A DNA stretch of 60,000 nucleotides from Lineus longissimus (taxonomy: Eukaryota; Nemertea; Pilidiophora; Heteronemertea; Lineidae), in the NCBI RefSeq assembly GCF_910592395.1, contig NC_088309.1:17302599-17362598 (forward strand), given 5' to 3'. A program made the translations under genes and the position numbers. The number at the start of each line of letters is the position of its first letter. Within the stretch, counting starts at the first letter, position 1. Below are positions 35,056 to 44,362 of this stretch, piece by piece. Under the pieces are notes generated by a model that saw nothing but the letters and a program-made list of their open reading frames with translations, had not been told where the DNA came from and searched no databases.

Positions 35056-36876
35056 TCAACATGCCAATCTCGATATCCTCACGGTATGGCATAATCTTAG
35101 GTGCCACCCCTTTGAGGTGGCGCCACTGTTTCGCGCTGGTTTGACGCGGTATCTGTGAGCGGCAGGCACCGATGCGTTACGCGAAAAGACTACAGGGAGG
35201 CTTATTTTTGCAGATTCACCAAAACCCCGGACCATGAGGCCTGTCACCCGCTCAGCTGGCACAACACCTTCTGCCAACACTGTGTTGATTTTGAGATAGG
35301 TGCTATCACCTCTCTTATCAATACCCTCCAGCACTGACTCAGATACGAAACAAGTGTCAGATTGATCATCCAACAATGTGCAAACCAACACCTCCCGCGA
35401 GGGGTCGTCTTCATGATACACATACACTGGCACAATCATAGTGTGCAGACATTCTGAGCCCACATCACTTGACTCTGTATAATGCACAGTAGATTCAACA
35501 GGTTTGAAAGAGTCGTCGTGAAGAAGCGTGGGGTGGACACGAGAGCAGGTTTTGCATTTATGCTTGCTTTTGCAGTCCCTAACCTGATGACCCCATTTAA
35601 GGCACCCCAGGCACAACCCATGCTTCTTTACGGCTTCCTTTCTATCACTAAGAGACATATTCTTGAATTTCACACATGAGTCAATTGCATGAGTGTTGTC
35701 CTTTGGACAGAGCACACAGTTTGTTGGCCCTGTGGCCTTTTCAGTTATAGTTTCTGTTCCGGTAGCGAAGCTGGATCTCTGCGCAGGTTTCACACTAACA
35801 ACGGATTTGGTAGGTGCGCTGGACAACCTGTCCAGGATTGGATTTGACATGATTCGCGCGTGTTTCTTTACAAACTGTACAAGTCTGGAAAATGGTGGAT
35901 ATGAGTCGTTCACAACCTGGCCGGACCCGTCACTATCAGCTCCAAATCTCCATTTATCCACAACTGTGAGCCACCTTTCTTGCATAAAACGAGGTAACTT
36001 GTCTATCACACGGCGTTGCTCAATCGCGTCGTTCAAAATACTCAGATTTGACAAACTGGTCATAGCCGTCTCACACTCGCACAAGAAATCCGATAGCTCC
36101 TGCATGCCTTTACCGTCACCAGGCTTGACTGACGGCCACTTGTCTGAGCGATTACGAAAGTTCTCAGACAACTTCAACCGATCTCCGAAACGCTCTTCGA
36201 GAATCTGCTTTGCCTTAGCATATGCTTCACAGGTGTTCAAATCAAGCAGGCCTTTAATGCAACGCTTTGCATCTCCTGCAGTGTAACGACCGAGATAGTA
36301 CAATCTGTCGATAGCTGATGGGTATCTGCCCTCAACCAACACATTAAATGAATTTTTCCAGGATGGATACGAAAAGATGTCGCCTTTGAAAACTTCCGGT
36401 TCCTTTTTAGGAAGTCCTTCCCCCCGCCGCACCAACACATCGGCGAGAGTCGATATTGCCTTCGAAAGATCAAAGCCACTGTCAGCGGACTTCTCATGAT
36501 TAGTTGGACTGGGGTCCCTAGCAGGCAAAACAGGAGGCGTCCTGCATTGCGGAGGATCAATGCCAGTATTTATATCCACGGCATGAGCTGTAGCCTCTGC
36601 AGTGGGCATAGTGCATCTTGCCTTGCTACATGTGGCTTCAACGGAGGAGAAATTTGGCTGTGGCGGAATGGGCGTCGACGCCCAACGAGAGGAAATCCAG
36701 TCCCTCGATGCTCTCTGCCGACTATCTGACAGTGCTTGCAACTGCGTCTGCATATGCTGCAGTTCATCAGCCAATCTCCTACTCTCCCGTTGGAGAAACA
36801 TCGTAGTCTGCCTGTCAGCAGCATCCGCCAAAAGATCGAGTCCTCTTCGGTGCATTACGTCGGGAAAGTCTTTTAC
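35056..36876 (-). pseudogene. BEL gag and start of protease
   Basis: A 599-codon frame with a coiled N-terminal segment (RRLADELQHMQTQLQAL), the BEL gag core (PKKEPEVFKGDIFSYPSWKN), Cys/His zinc knuckles (CVLCPKDNTHAIDSC, CLGCLKWGHQVRDC, CKTCSRVH) and a protease start (CTLLDDQSDTCFVSESVL). The frame is already open in the LTR end, with no start codon context or leader between LTR (36877) and gag, so the normal 5' leader and perhaps the first gag codons are deleted. It ends in a frameshift near 35100. Confidence 0.85.
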
Positions 36877-37669
36877 TGTTGCGGCTTTAAAAATGTACTC
36901 AAACTTTCATTGAGAATAGAGGCGTCTTTATTCTGGATGAGGACCTCGTATCGTGAGGAGTATAGTACACATCGATGAGGCTGACGTAAAAGACTGAAAG
37001 ACACGAATAATCAACAATCAAAACCTTACAAAACTCTGTAATGTTCCAGGATCAGAACATAAAAAATAAAATACAAATGTATGCACAGATTCGTACAATC
37101 TACTACCAGTTAACAGTTTGTCCCTAAATAGTGGATGTGGCAGTTAGTGTTGTCAAAACATCATACTCAAAACACCGTGCATATCAAGATCCCGGAGTCA
37201 TCTTTTACAAAAGGGTCGCCATGGGACCTGAGGCACCCAGACTCAACTTCACGAACAATATCTGTTGGCCGGAAAGATTTGTCTTAGCACAAAAAATACA
37301 CGGGCATCCGTACAGTGTCGCCACCTAGAGGCGTCTAAAGATAACCACAAACACATGGGTGAGCAAAAGTCGTGGGACACCGCCACATAAAAGTGACCTA
37401 AGTTACATAACTTGGGGATAACAGGGTCCTAATATAGTTTCCAGGGGTTCTATACATCTTTATCTTTATAGTTACCTTTATCCCGTCTGACAAGGCCTCG
37501 AAACTTTCACCGCAAAGGCGGACAAAAGAGGACAACTGCGTCCTAAACTTTGACAATTAAAATTCAATGGAGTTGGGCGGAAGCTGAGACAGCAGCGCCG
37601 CCACCCAAGCGCGCGAAAACTAAGGCGCCAAATTCAAATTTCTTCAGGACGCACTTGGCGGCCGTCACA
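36877..37669 (-). repeat. BEL 5' LTR
   Basis: 793 bases; plus-strand start TGTTGCGGCTTT and end GGCCGTCACA. About eight substitutions from the 3' LTR copies. On its inner side no TGG-initiated primer site is seen; gag-like sequence follows at once. Confidence 0.9.
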
Positions 37670-37674
37670 ATGGT
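37670..37674. repeat. Target-site duplication, right side of BEL insertion
   Basis: ATGGT, matching 21721-21725. Confidence 0.85.
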
Positions 37675-38456
37675 GTCATCAATCCTAGGCAGGCTATGTG
37701 CATCTTTAACTGTTACCGCGTTCAATTTCCTTTAATCAACACAGAACCTGTAGGAACCATTTTTCTTTTTCACCATGACAACGCGGGATGACCATGGGCC
37801 GCTGCAGTCTTCAATTACATCATCATGGTACATATCTCCGACTTGATCGACCAACTCATCTCGTATCGCAAATGCTACTCGTCTAGGTGGCTGTTTGATC
37901 GGCTTAGCGTCCCCCGTATCAATCGTGTGTTGTACTAGTGTCGTAAAACCTCTATCGTTCTTGTGTTTGCTGAAAATGTCAGAAAACTCAGCGACCAAGT
38001 CTTGCAAAACCGTACGGTGGTCGGGGGTGACAGATGATTTCGAGAGATCAACAGAGGGATAGGCTCCGCCCCGTCTATCTGGGCTGTCTAACCCCATGTC
38101 CTCCTCATTTTCATCATAGTTTTCAAATAACTCGTAAGTCCCACAAATTGAGTCTCCTGGGAATTGATCGGCCAAACAGTGGAAATCTCCGACCAGCTGA
38201 CCTTGTTGCAGCGTCTTGGGATGCTCCGCCGGGTTCATAATCCGAACTGGGATGACAGCAGCATGCGCGGTTGCTACAATTCTCGCTACTGCAACCTCAG
38301 TGTAGTTGGCTGGTTCTAAGACTCCGTCATACTCTTGGATGGGCTGGCCTTTGTCGTGGACCAAACACGCCTGGGCAATAGTTTCGCTCATCGCAGGTAC
38401 GGTCGTGGTGCAGAGAAGACGCACACCGCACACTGCTGGAGGTAAGTTATCCCGGG
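37675..38456 (-). pseudogene. Ty3 reverse transcriptase, N-terminal part
   Basis: The frame 37732-38433 encodes the protease-RT linker and the RT start: DLVAEFSDIFSKHKNDRG, PIKQPPRRVAFAIRDEL, DCSGPWSSRVVMVKKKNG, YRFCVD. A TAA follows where a Tyr codon is normal; RKLNAVTVKDAHSLPRIDD continues in the same frame until the BEL insertion. The frame does not join the protease: a T-run near 38456-38461 appears to have lost one base. Confidence 0.85.
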
Positions 38457-38866
38457 TTAAAAAAGGTATCGTTTTGTTTCGAGAGATGACAGATCTGGTG
38501 AGATCGAAATGTTGTTAGCCATCATCAGGTCCCACCCCAGGTTTAGGGGGCTATCAATGTCGGACACTATTCTAAAGGGATGGTTGAAAGTCGCCGCCCC
38601 AAGAGAAAACATGATATCCTGACACCCCTTTACCTTGAGCCTTTCCCCCGAAACTGAACGAGTGGTGGTGTTTGTTGGCCTTAGTTCACTGGGCTGGGGC
38701 GGGATCGAACTCCACACCCCCTCCCGGATGGCGGAAACATCTGCACCGGTGTCAAGTAAGGCCAGCAAGAGTTGGTTGCCTATCTTGACGTGTACACGGG
38801 GAATAGCATTTTTGTTACGGGTCCTATCCTGGGGTGCTGTCAACTGACCCACGTTGACAGCAGTGT
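38457..38866 (-). pseudogene. Ty3 aspartic protease
   Basis: The frame contains LLALLDTGADVSAIREGVW (active-site Asp-Thr-Gly) and a NLGWDLMMANN segment near the usual Gly-Asx-Asp site of retropepsins. It lies in the -1 frame relative to gag and has no ATG near its start, so it would be made as a gag-pro fusion through the frameshift site at 38870-38876. It runs into a stop at 38457 because of the T-run deletion. Confidence 0.8.
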
Positions 38867-38876
38867 CTAGTTTCCC
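38867..38876 (-). promoter_or_regulatory. -1 ribosomal frameshift site at the gag/protease overlap
   Basis: On the minus strand gag ends CAG GGA AAC TAG. The heptamer G GGA AAC (38870-38876) fits X XXY YYZ and sits directly before the gag stop (38867-38869). Slipping back one base enters the protease frame (CTA GAC ACT). A downstream stimulatory structure could not be judged by eye. Confidence 0.7.
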
Positions 38877-39876
38877 TGGTGTTGGTCATGTCCATTGCGC
38901 AGTCTGATTTCACAATTTTTTGAGTAATGGCCAGGGCGACCACAATAATAGCAATAAAACTTGCCACTTTTACGGTTGCCCGGGTTTCCCGTGTCATCCT
39001 GTTGGGCATTTCTGTTGCCCTGTCTTGGTGGCTCAGGGCATTCTGCCACCCAGTGACCAGGCTGCTCACAATTGAAGCAGACACACAGCTGCTTCCTGGA
39101 TGATGAGCGGAACCTCACCTTCCGCTGGCCGTGGTGGCCGTTCTGGCGGTCATCACGATTTTCACGCTCTTGCTGGCGCCCACGGAGATAGTCTCCTCCC
39201 TGAGCTCTTAACAGGGCGAGGTTTTGGACCTGCTCCGTCAGTTTAGCTATCTGTTCCTGGAGAGTCTGGAGCCGGGCGTCTGTTTTAGAGTTGCCATCCG
39301 CAGCCTCCGCAACAACTTGGCGAACGACCGCTGGGTTGTTTTGAAAAGCAACCCGCCGGACCTGCTCAAATTGCTCGGCAACTTGTACCGCCGCCCGTAA
39401 ATTAGCAGACTGCTGCGTGAGCAAATGCAACTGCAGCTCACTATAGCCTATGCCCCGCTTAAACTGTTCTTTTGCTAGCACTTCCCGGACCGCTACGGGA
39501 AACTCCGCGTAGGCCCGCTGAACCGCTGAACCGCTTGCATAATGCGGAGTTCAAATGATGTCATTTGTTCTCCCGGGCCGCGCTGCATATTCATAAACTC
39601 CTGCCGGCACAGGAGATTATGCTCGCCTGGTACTAAGTGATTCCTGAGGGCCTCTTTGATCAGGTTGTACCCGTTGTTTGTGGCATTTGGTAGAGCATCA
39701 TACATTTGGAACGCCCTGCCAGCCAAATAAAAGGGCAGCACATCGTGTCTTTGGTTGGGTGTGGCCGCATTGGCTGGAGCCGGAACAAAGAGTTCAAACT
39801 TCCTGAACCAAAGGTCGAAATCATCCTTTGGTTCCCCTGCAAATTCGGACAATCGCCGTAAATTTGCAGCTGCCAT
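38867..39876 (-). pseudogene. Ty3 gag with two zinc knuckles
   Basis: Starts MAAANLRRLSEFAGEP at 39876. The capsid-like part (DLWFRKFELF, PFYLAGRAFQMYDALP) reaches about 39500, then an 8-bp tandem duplication (CGGTTCAG twice, near 39520-39535) shifts the frame. The second part (38867-39481) has REQIAKL-type coiled sequence, basic stretches and two CCHC knuckles, CFNCEQPGHWVAEC and CYYCGRPGHYSKNC, as expected for nucleocapsid. Without the duplication gag would be about 335 residues. Confidence 0.85.
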
Positions 39877-39973
39877 ACTTTACTCTGGTCAGCTCGAAGA
39901 TTTAAAGAAAAAAACAAAAGAAACTAAGGCAGTGTTATACAAAATTCAAAGGTGAAAACTCACAAACTATATA

Positions 39974-40681
39974 TTACCACTCTAGGACAAGGTTGACTGC
40001 CTCCGCGATCTCAAGGATCCACTTCGTGACAGTGACTGACGTAGCGTGGACCCCGTCCACTCTCAGTTTGTTGGGGTGAACAACAACAGTTCCGGAACGA
40101 ATCCGAAGCACGAACTTGTCCAATTTCGACGTTTGGGCCCCGCGGGCTGTATTAGGTGTAGAAAAGTGATCATTTATTCGATTCCAAATTGCAAATTCTC
40201 CTCTATGGATGTTCAGTCGAGGGGGTACTCAGCACCACATCAACTGGCAATGTTGGGATGACTCCACAACATGCTCAATTGAGGCAATAACAGGCCATAA
40301 TAATGCCTGGACGGCGTTAGCATGGATGAGCGCCTGATGAGTCGATAAAAGTTGTGCCGGCAACGTCCTATTCTTATGCTCAAAAACGTCATTCCCTCCC
40401 ACTGCAATAATAATTAGAGTGTGGTAACATGAGTCGATGGCATCTGTTGCCAATGCCGGGACGTGACGCAGCTTCGTTCCACTGATGGCGATAACTTCAG
40501 CTCGCTGGTGTACCTCCTGAAGAGAGGCCTTCTGGTGGACAAACTGGCTGTCTGTTATGATGATGACACGTTTCGCGACAACGTTCCCAACGTCCAGTTC
40601 ACTAACACAGGAGTCGAAGGATTGTTCCGATTCAGTGTCACTAACATCTCCCTCAGGAAGCAGCCACTTCGCTCTCAGCAT
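39974..40681 (-). pseudogene. SGNH-hydrolase-like frame between primer site and gag
   Basis: The ATG at 40681 follows a very good splice acceptor (CTCTTCTCTTGCAG). The frame runs 235 codons to TAA at 39974, broken once by TGA at 40229. Seen in order: acidic N-terminus (SDTESEQSFDSC), RVIIITDSQF (SGNH block I, Ser in the position of GDS), ISGTKLRHV (block II-like Gly), IIIAVGGNDVFEH (block III Gly-x-Asn-Asp), and KLRVDGVHATSVTVTKW (block V Asp-x-x-His). These four motifs in this order are typical of SGNH/GDSL esterases. Related domains are known in ORF1 of some LINEs and in some tyrosine-recombinase retroelements. A role here, for example lipid or ester hydrolysis during particle or RNP handling, is pure inference. 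The same stop is present in the left copy. Confidence 0.55.
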
Positions 40682-41217
40682 CTGCAAGAGAAGAGCAAAA
40701 ATCAAAATAGCACAGAGATGAGAACACGGGGAGCATAACTGTTGTCTCCAGTGCTATGGCTTATTTATGCATCCTGCGTGGTGGAGGGGATGGCACATAC
40801 AGTGTATCGTCCAAATAACGTAGTGAGATAACTATTCTCGGGTAACTTGATACCGTGACAGGGCTAGTGAGCGTTTCTGCTTCCATCTGGAGGCACAAAA
40901 CTAATGCACGCTCCCTACGGCATAAAATGTACAGGTCACGTGACTTGGGAAACTCCACAAGCCAGTGGCTAAATGCGCCCTGTATGCATCAGATACTGTA
41001 TGACAGGCCCCATTACTGGCCTAGTTTGATTTCATGTATCGTGAGGCAGGTACTGGCCTCGGTAATCATGCGATGTTGGCCCGATATCGCCCTCAGCCGT
41101 GTGTTTTTTTTTTTCGAGGATTGGCTCCGTCAACAAAGGAAAACCAACATGGCCGCATCCATTCTGACCATACCAAGTCGGACTCGCCAACAAAAACGCT
41201 TATTTCGGGCAGGTTCG

Positions 41218-41235
41218 ATCCCACAGCTGTCACCA
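41218..41235 (-). promoter_or_regulatory. Primer-binding site, tRNA-Leu-like
   Basis: TGGTGACAGCTGTGGGAT on the minus strand, four bases downstream of the 5' LTR; identical to the left copy. Confidence 0.75.
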
Positions 41236-41239
41236 CTTT

Positions 41240-41479
41240 TGCGGGACTAAACTAGCCCCTTGAGTAATTTAACACATATACTCCCTTAGATAAATCCTCG
41301 TTTATTACTCTGCAATCCTTATAACAACGCTACACAACACAGGTCGGTATTTCTCCGTTGTTTGCTAGCTCCTTGCTCCTGCGCATGCTCAGTCGCACAA
41401 GCTTGTACGGGGATTTCCCAGAGAGTGCGCAGCTACAGGGTGCGGCAGAATAATGCCGGCCTAAAACCGGCCTGCCACA
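41240..41479 (-). repeat. Ty3 5' LTR (240 bp)
   Basis: TG...CA borders; AATAAA at 41301-41306 (minus). Pairs with 17319-17558. No 5-bp duplication can be tested, since the left LTR is followed by internal sequence rather than target DNA. Confidence 0.85.
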
Positions 41480-41891
41480 CAATGACATAAGAGTGGAGCA
41501 TCACCAAGCAGGAAATAGACGAAAGCGTAGGACAAGATGACGGTTACCAGGGAGACTAGTGCCAAGTCTGCTAAATTATCTAGGTCACGATGACATCGCA
41601 TTAATGCGGCAGTTACAAACATTCATCACTAAAGACTTGTAGGAATTAGGTGAACATTCATCATTAAAGACTTTGACCTAAAGTAAAACAAGTACCGGTA
41701 AGTGAGAAATATGTTCATTAATCTCACTTGTCAAAAAGAAATTTGACGGATTATCTGAAGATGAAAATCAAAAATTTCCTACAACAGAGTTATTGAAACA
41801 GTTATTTCACTATCAAAACACAAGCCAGGTCTGTTCTGGCATGTCTGTAAGAATCCCTGAAAACAGAAGTTAATGGTTTTCTAATTTTTGC
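41480..41891. other. Short non-coding stretch
   Basis: No gene or repeat recognised between the Ty3 LTR and the small piggyBac element, apart from a repeated phrase near AACATTCATCA (41619 and 41653). Confidence 0.5.
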
Positions 41892-42097
41892 TTAACCACT
41901 TAACTGTGGAATTTTTTTCCCTTAACCCACCCCCAGTGGGGGATTAATTAGGCGAAAAATACCATTTTTCAGTAAGTATGTTTCATTCACCTTGTAACAC
42001 AATGCCTTGTAATTTCTGGCCATTTCTTTGCTAGATTTACTACAGAAACATGTAAAATAGTATGTCTACTGTGTTTTAGGCAATGAAGTCTCATTTT

Positions 42098-42361
42098 TTA
42101 CCATTTTGGGTGTTTTACAATAACTGCTAAAATGTCATCATCAAAAAACAGTTCAAAGTACTGCACTGGATCATCCTTATCGGCAACATTAGCCTTCAAC
42201 CCTGGTACAGCAGTAAACTGAAACCTGTCACGACGCTGTCCATTTTCTGTCCAAGGAGGTTGATTTTGAATTACCCGCGCTTGAACTTGGTTGCCTCGGC
42301 GACCACCTAGCAGATGCCCGCCATTACCATCACTGATCCAAAAGATTGACATCCAGAACAC
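42098..42361 (-). pseudogene. piggyBac transposase N-terminal fragment
   Basis: RFQFTAVPGLKANVADKDD then PVQYFELFFDDDILAVIVKH matches the conserved opening of piggyBac transposases (phe-rich PG motif, then FFxDE...IV). A stop follows at 42098. An upstream ATG at 42386 opens MAAPQKVRRVLDV in another frame. All catalytic Asp motifs are missing. Confidence 0.65.
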
Positions 42362-42525
42362 GCCTCACCTTTTGTGGCGCTGCCATTTCCGGGAAATCGC
42401 CAATAGTGCTGCCACACCTCAATAAAACTTGAGACTAAACATCGACGAACTTAGGGGAATCCCCATTGATGATCATGGTGTTGCATAGAACTGATATGAC
42501 TACTAGAAAATAATTACAACAGTAT

Positions 42526-42584
42526 GACGAGATATCTCGTCGTACCCAGTAGCGGTGCACATGTGCATGACGAGATATCTCGTC
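42526..42584. repeat. Two identical 16-bp perfect palindromes near a piggyBac end
   Basis: GACGAGATATCTCGTC occurs at 42526-42541 and 42569-42584, spaced 43 bp, within 80 bp of the right terminal repeat. They may be transposase-binding sites (inference). Confidence 0.85.
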
Positions 42585-42604
42585 CTGCACAGTTAAGTGG
42601 TTAA

Positions 42605-42803
42605 ATTGAATTAAGAAGAACTTAAGGACTATCTACTTAATGCTTTGCTATCTGTAGCATGCATTCAATTATGATTTGATTTAAATGTATTTAATTATGA
42701 TAACTGTATTCACCGTAATTATTTGCTGTGACTAAAAACATGATATGAAAATTAACTGAAGTTAACACTCATGTTTCCTTATTTTCCCAAAGGGCCAGTT
42801 TAG
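42605..42803. other. AT-rich gap
   Basis: Nothing recognised. Confidence 0.4.
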
Positions 42804-43121
42804 CTAGAAGCATTGTTCAACAATCGTAAAGCCTCTTTCCTCCATTAGTGCAAGACGCAGTAGACAGACTTCTGTGTTAAGTTCTTTAAGGGCATCCCTG
42901 ATTTCCCCCATAGCTACAACAGCTTGTTCTTGAAATTGCACAGAAGAGTTAATAAAATCAGTCTCTTTCCTTGTCTTTTTGGCCTCAGGCATGTCAGGAG
43001 GGTTGATCTGTGTTTGTGTGCGCTTGTATCCTGTGCTGGTAGAAGGAGTACATGCATCACGTCCCTGGTGTACATGGCCTGGAGGCGAGTTTTTTTTTCC
43101 TGAACCTTTCAGCAAGCACAC
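42804..43121 (-). CDS. Hypothetical 105-residue protein
   Basis: A basic, Pro/Thr-rich N-terminal half (KKNSPPGHVHQGRD) is followed by a likely helical/coiled segment (MGEIRDALKELNTEVCLLRLALMEE). The latter resembles the C-terminal coil of Myb/SANT-like Harbinger-accessory proteins, but that is a weak impression. A CCAAT and a CRE lie 25-55 bases upstream of the ATG, so it may be a real exon. Confidence 0.3.
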   Translation of the reverse strand: MCLLKGSGKKNSPPGHVHQGRDACTPSTSTGYKRTQTQINPPDMPEAKKTRKETDFINSSVQFQEQAVVAMGEIRDALKELNTEVCLLRLALMEERGFTIVEQCF

Positions 43122-43145
43122 TGTACATTGTATACGAACTTTCGA

Positions 43146-43175
43146 CCAATCAGAAGTTACATGGCCATGACGTCA
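43146..43175. promoter_or_regulatory. CCAAT box and perfect CRE palindrome
   Basis: CCAAT at 43146-43150 and TGACGTCA at 43168-43175, upstream of the minus-strand frame starting at 43121. Motif matches only. Confidence 0.35.
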
Positions 43176-43258
43176 CAGGTCTTGGAAACTAAGCGAGTCT
43201 GTGTCGAAAGGCGATGTTCAGACCAGAGATCGTGGGTTCGAATCCGACCTAGGTAAAC
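43176..43258 (+). other. tRNA-like / SINE-head sequence
   Basis: A pol III B box (GGTTCGAATCC, 43235-43245) sits in a T-arm with four of five pairs, preceded by an AAAGGCGATG phrase like the D-arm end of Ser/Leu tRNAs and followed by a T-run (43259 on) that could terminate pol III. No matching acceptor stem was found, so it is not a working tRNA gene. It is more likely a decayed tRNA or a tRNA-derived SINE head. Confidence 0.3.
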
Positions 43259-44125
43259 TTTTTTTTTTTAAACTTTTTTCTTTTTAAAAATTTTTTTTTC
43301 TTTTGTAAATTTTACAATATTTTCACTGCAGACTTTTATGCTGATTCAAGGTCTTCAATTGAGTTTGTGCTTTTTATACAGAAATGACAGAGGTCAATAA
43401 AAGCAGTATTCCAAATTCATAGGAGGCGTCCCCTATAAGAGGATTCACTGCCTTCACACCAGAAAATTTCATGGAGACCATCTCAGAAGACAGTCTTAAA
43501 GACCATTGAAAGCAGGAATAATTTCAAAGATTTTTCATGAATAAGGGAGATATTGGGAGGGGGCATGCCTCTGGTGCACCCCCTTGGTTCCACACCTCGA
43601 TTTGATGGTCTGATAATCCATGAGTAATAAGATGTCCGTTCATTTCCATCGGCATTGTCTCATAGTCCAAATGCATCACCTGAGCAGGTTTTCCTGAAGA
43701 GTTTTCTGTACTCCTGCCTCAATTCTTTTGAGAATGCACAATAATGCGTGCTTCCTTCAGGGAGAGATAATAATTAACAGATCCATAAGTTATGAAAATA
43801 TGAAATTTATTTGCATGCACGCTCATGAGACGACCTTCAGAAATACTGTTCAGATAATACAGAATTTAATTTTCTGCAGTTCGCCCTTTTGAAATACACT
43901 TCCCACAGCAAAAAAATGACTTCATTGTCTATCCATCTTCACATAGGCCTACATGTACATGCATTTCCTGGCTCTTGTTACAATGACATGGTTAGAAATG
44001 CTAAGACTATGTAACCTCAATCATGCAATTCAGGTACTAGAATAGACAAGAAGTGATAGGTACATGTACATGAATGCCAGGAATTATCAACAACTAGCAT
44101 ATTACCCGTGGAGAGCACAAAATAT
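43259..44125. other. Non-coding, T-rich start
   Basis: T-rich low complexity at 43259-43315, then unremarkable sequence without open frames of interest. Confidence 0.5.
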
Positions 44126-44326
44126 ACACATAAATTCCATTTTATGTCCACATAAATTCAATTTTATGTCCACATAAAATCCGATTTTATGTCCATATAA
44201 ATTATTTTATGTGGAGATATATTGGTATTTTATGTCCATATAAATTAGATTATATCTACACATAAATTAGACCGGACGAATTTATCACCACATAAATTCC
44301 CATTTTATATGGACATAAAATCAGCC
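44126..44326. repeat. Cluster of palindromic TTTATG-CATAAA units
   Basis: At least five variants of TTTATGTCCACATAAA or its complement (TTTATG and CATAAA arms around a 4-base centre) occur in 200 bp, in both orientations, at uneven spacing. Confidence 0.8.
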
Positions 44327-44362
44327 AATCAGAATGCCGCTTTATATGTGCTTATATATTCC

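Larger units (their letters stand above)
21726..37669 (-). mobile_element. BEL/Pao retrotransposon nested in Ty3 RT
   Basis: Bounded by LTRs 21726-22518 and 36877-37669 (793 bp each, TG...CA) and the 5-bp duplication. Coding order on the minus strand is gag and protease, RT, RNase H, integrase. The internal tandem copies add two extra junction segments. LTR differences are about 8 in 793 by eye, fewer per base than in the host Ty3 LTRs, as expected for a later insertion. No primer-binding site is recognisable next to the 5' LTR, and the frames are broken, so it is not autonomous. Confidence 0.9.
17319..41479 (-). mobile_element. Large Ty3/Gypsy element with nested BEL insertion and internal triplication
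   Basis: Transcription runs right to left: LTR 41240-41479, primer site 41218-41235, SGNH-like frame, gag, protease, RT start (to 37675), interrupting BEL/Pao element (21726-37669), the rest of RT plus RNase H and integrase, C-terminal tail ending at 18523, 3' UTR, polypurine tract, LTR 17319-17558. Without the BEL insertion and the duplicated segments the element would be about 8 kb. It is inactive: gag has an 8-bp duplication, a T-run deletion follows the protease, RT has a stop, and integrase has a 26-bp duplication and a one-base shift. Confidence 0.85.
41892..42604 (-). mobile_element. Small piggyBac element with intact ends
   Basis: TTAA occurs at both borders (41892-41895 and 42601-42604). 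Inside are perfect 13-bp terminal inverted repeats, CCACTTAACTGTG and CACAGTTAAGTGG. The element is only about 700 bp and retains a transposase N-terminal fragment on the minus strand, so it is an internally deleted, non-autonomous copy. Its ends differ from those of the piggyBac copy at 14888, so it belongs to another family. Confidence 0.85.

Noticed and set aside
41892-42604. Being the missing N-terminal half of the piggyBac copy at 14888-15931
   Set aside because: It has its own complete ends with different terminal repeats, so it is a separate element.
43176-43258. Functional tRNA gene
   Set aside because: B box present, but no acceptor stem complementary to the seven bases after the T-arm, and one T-stem mismatch.
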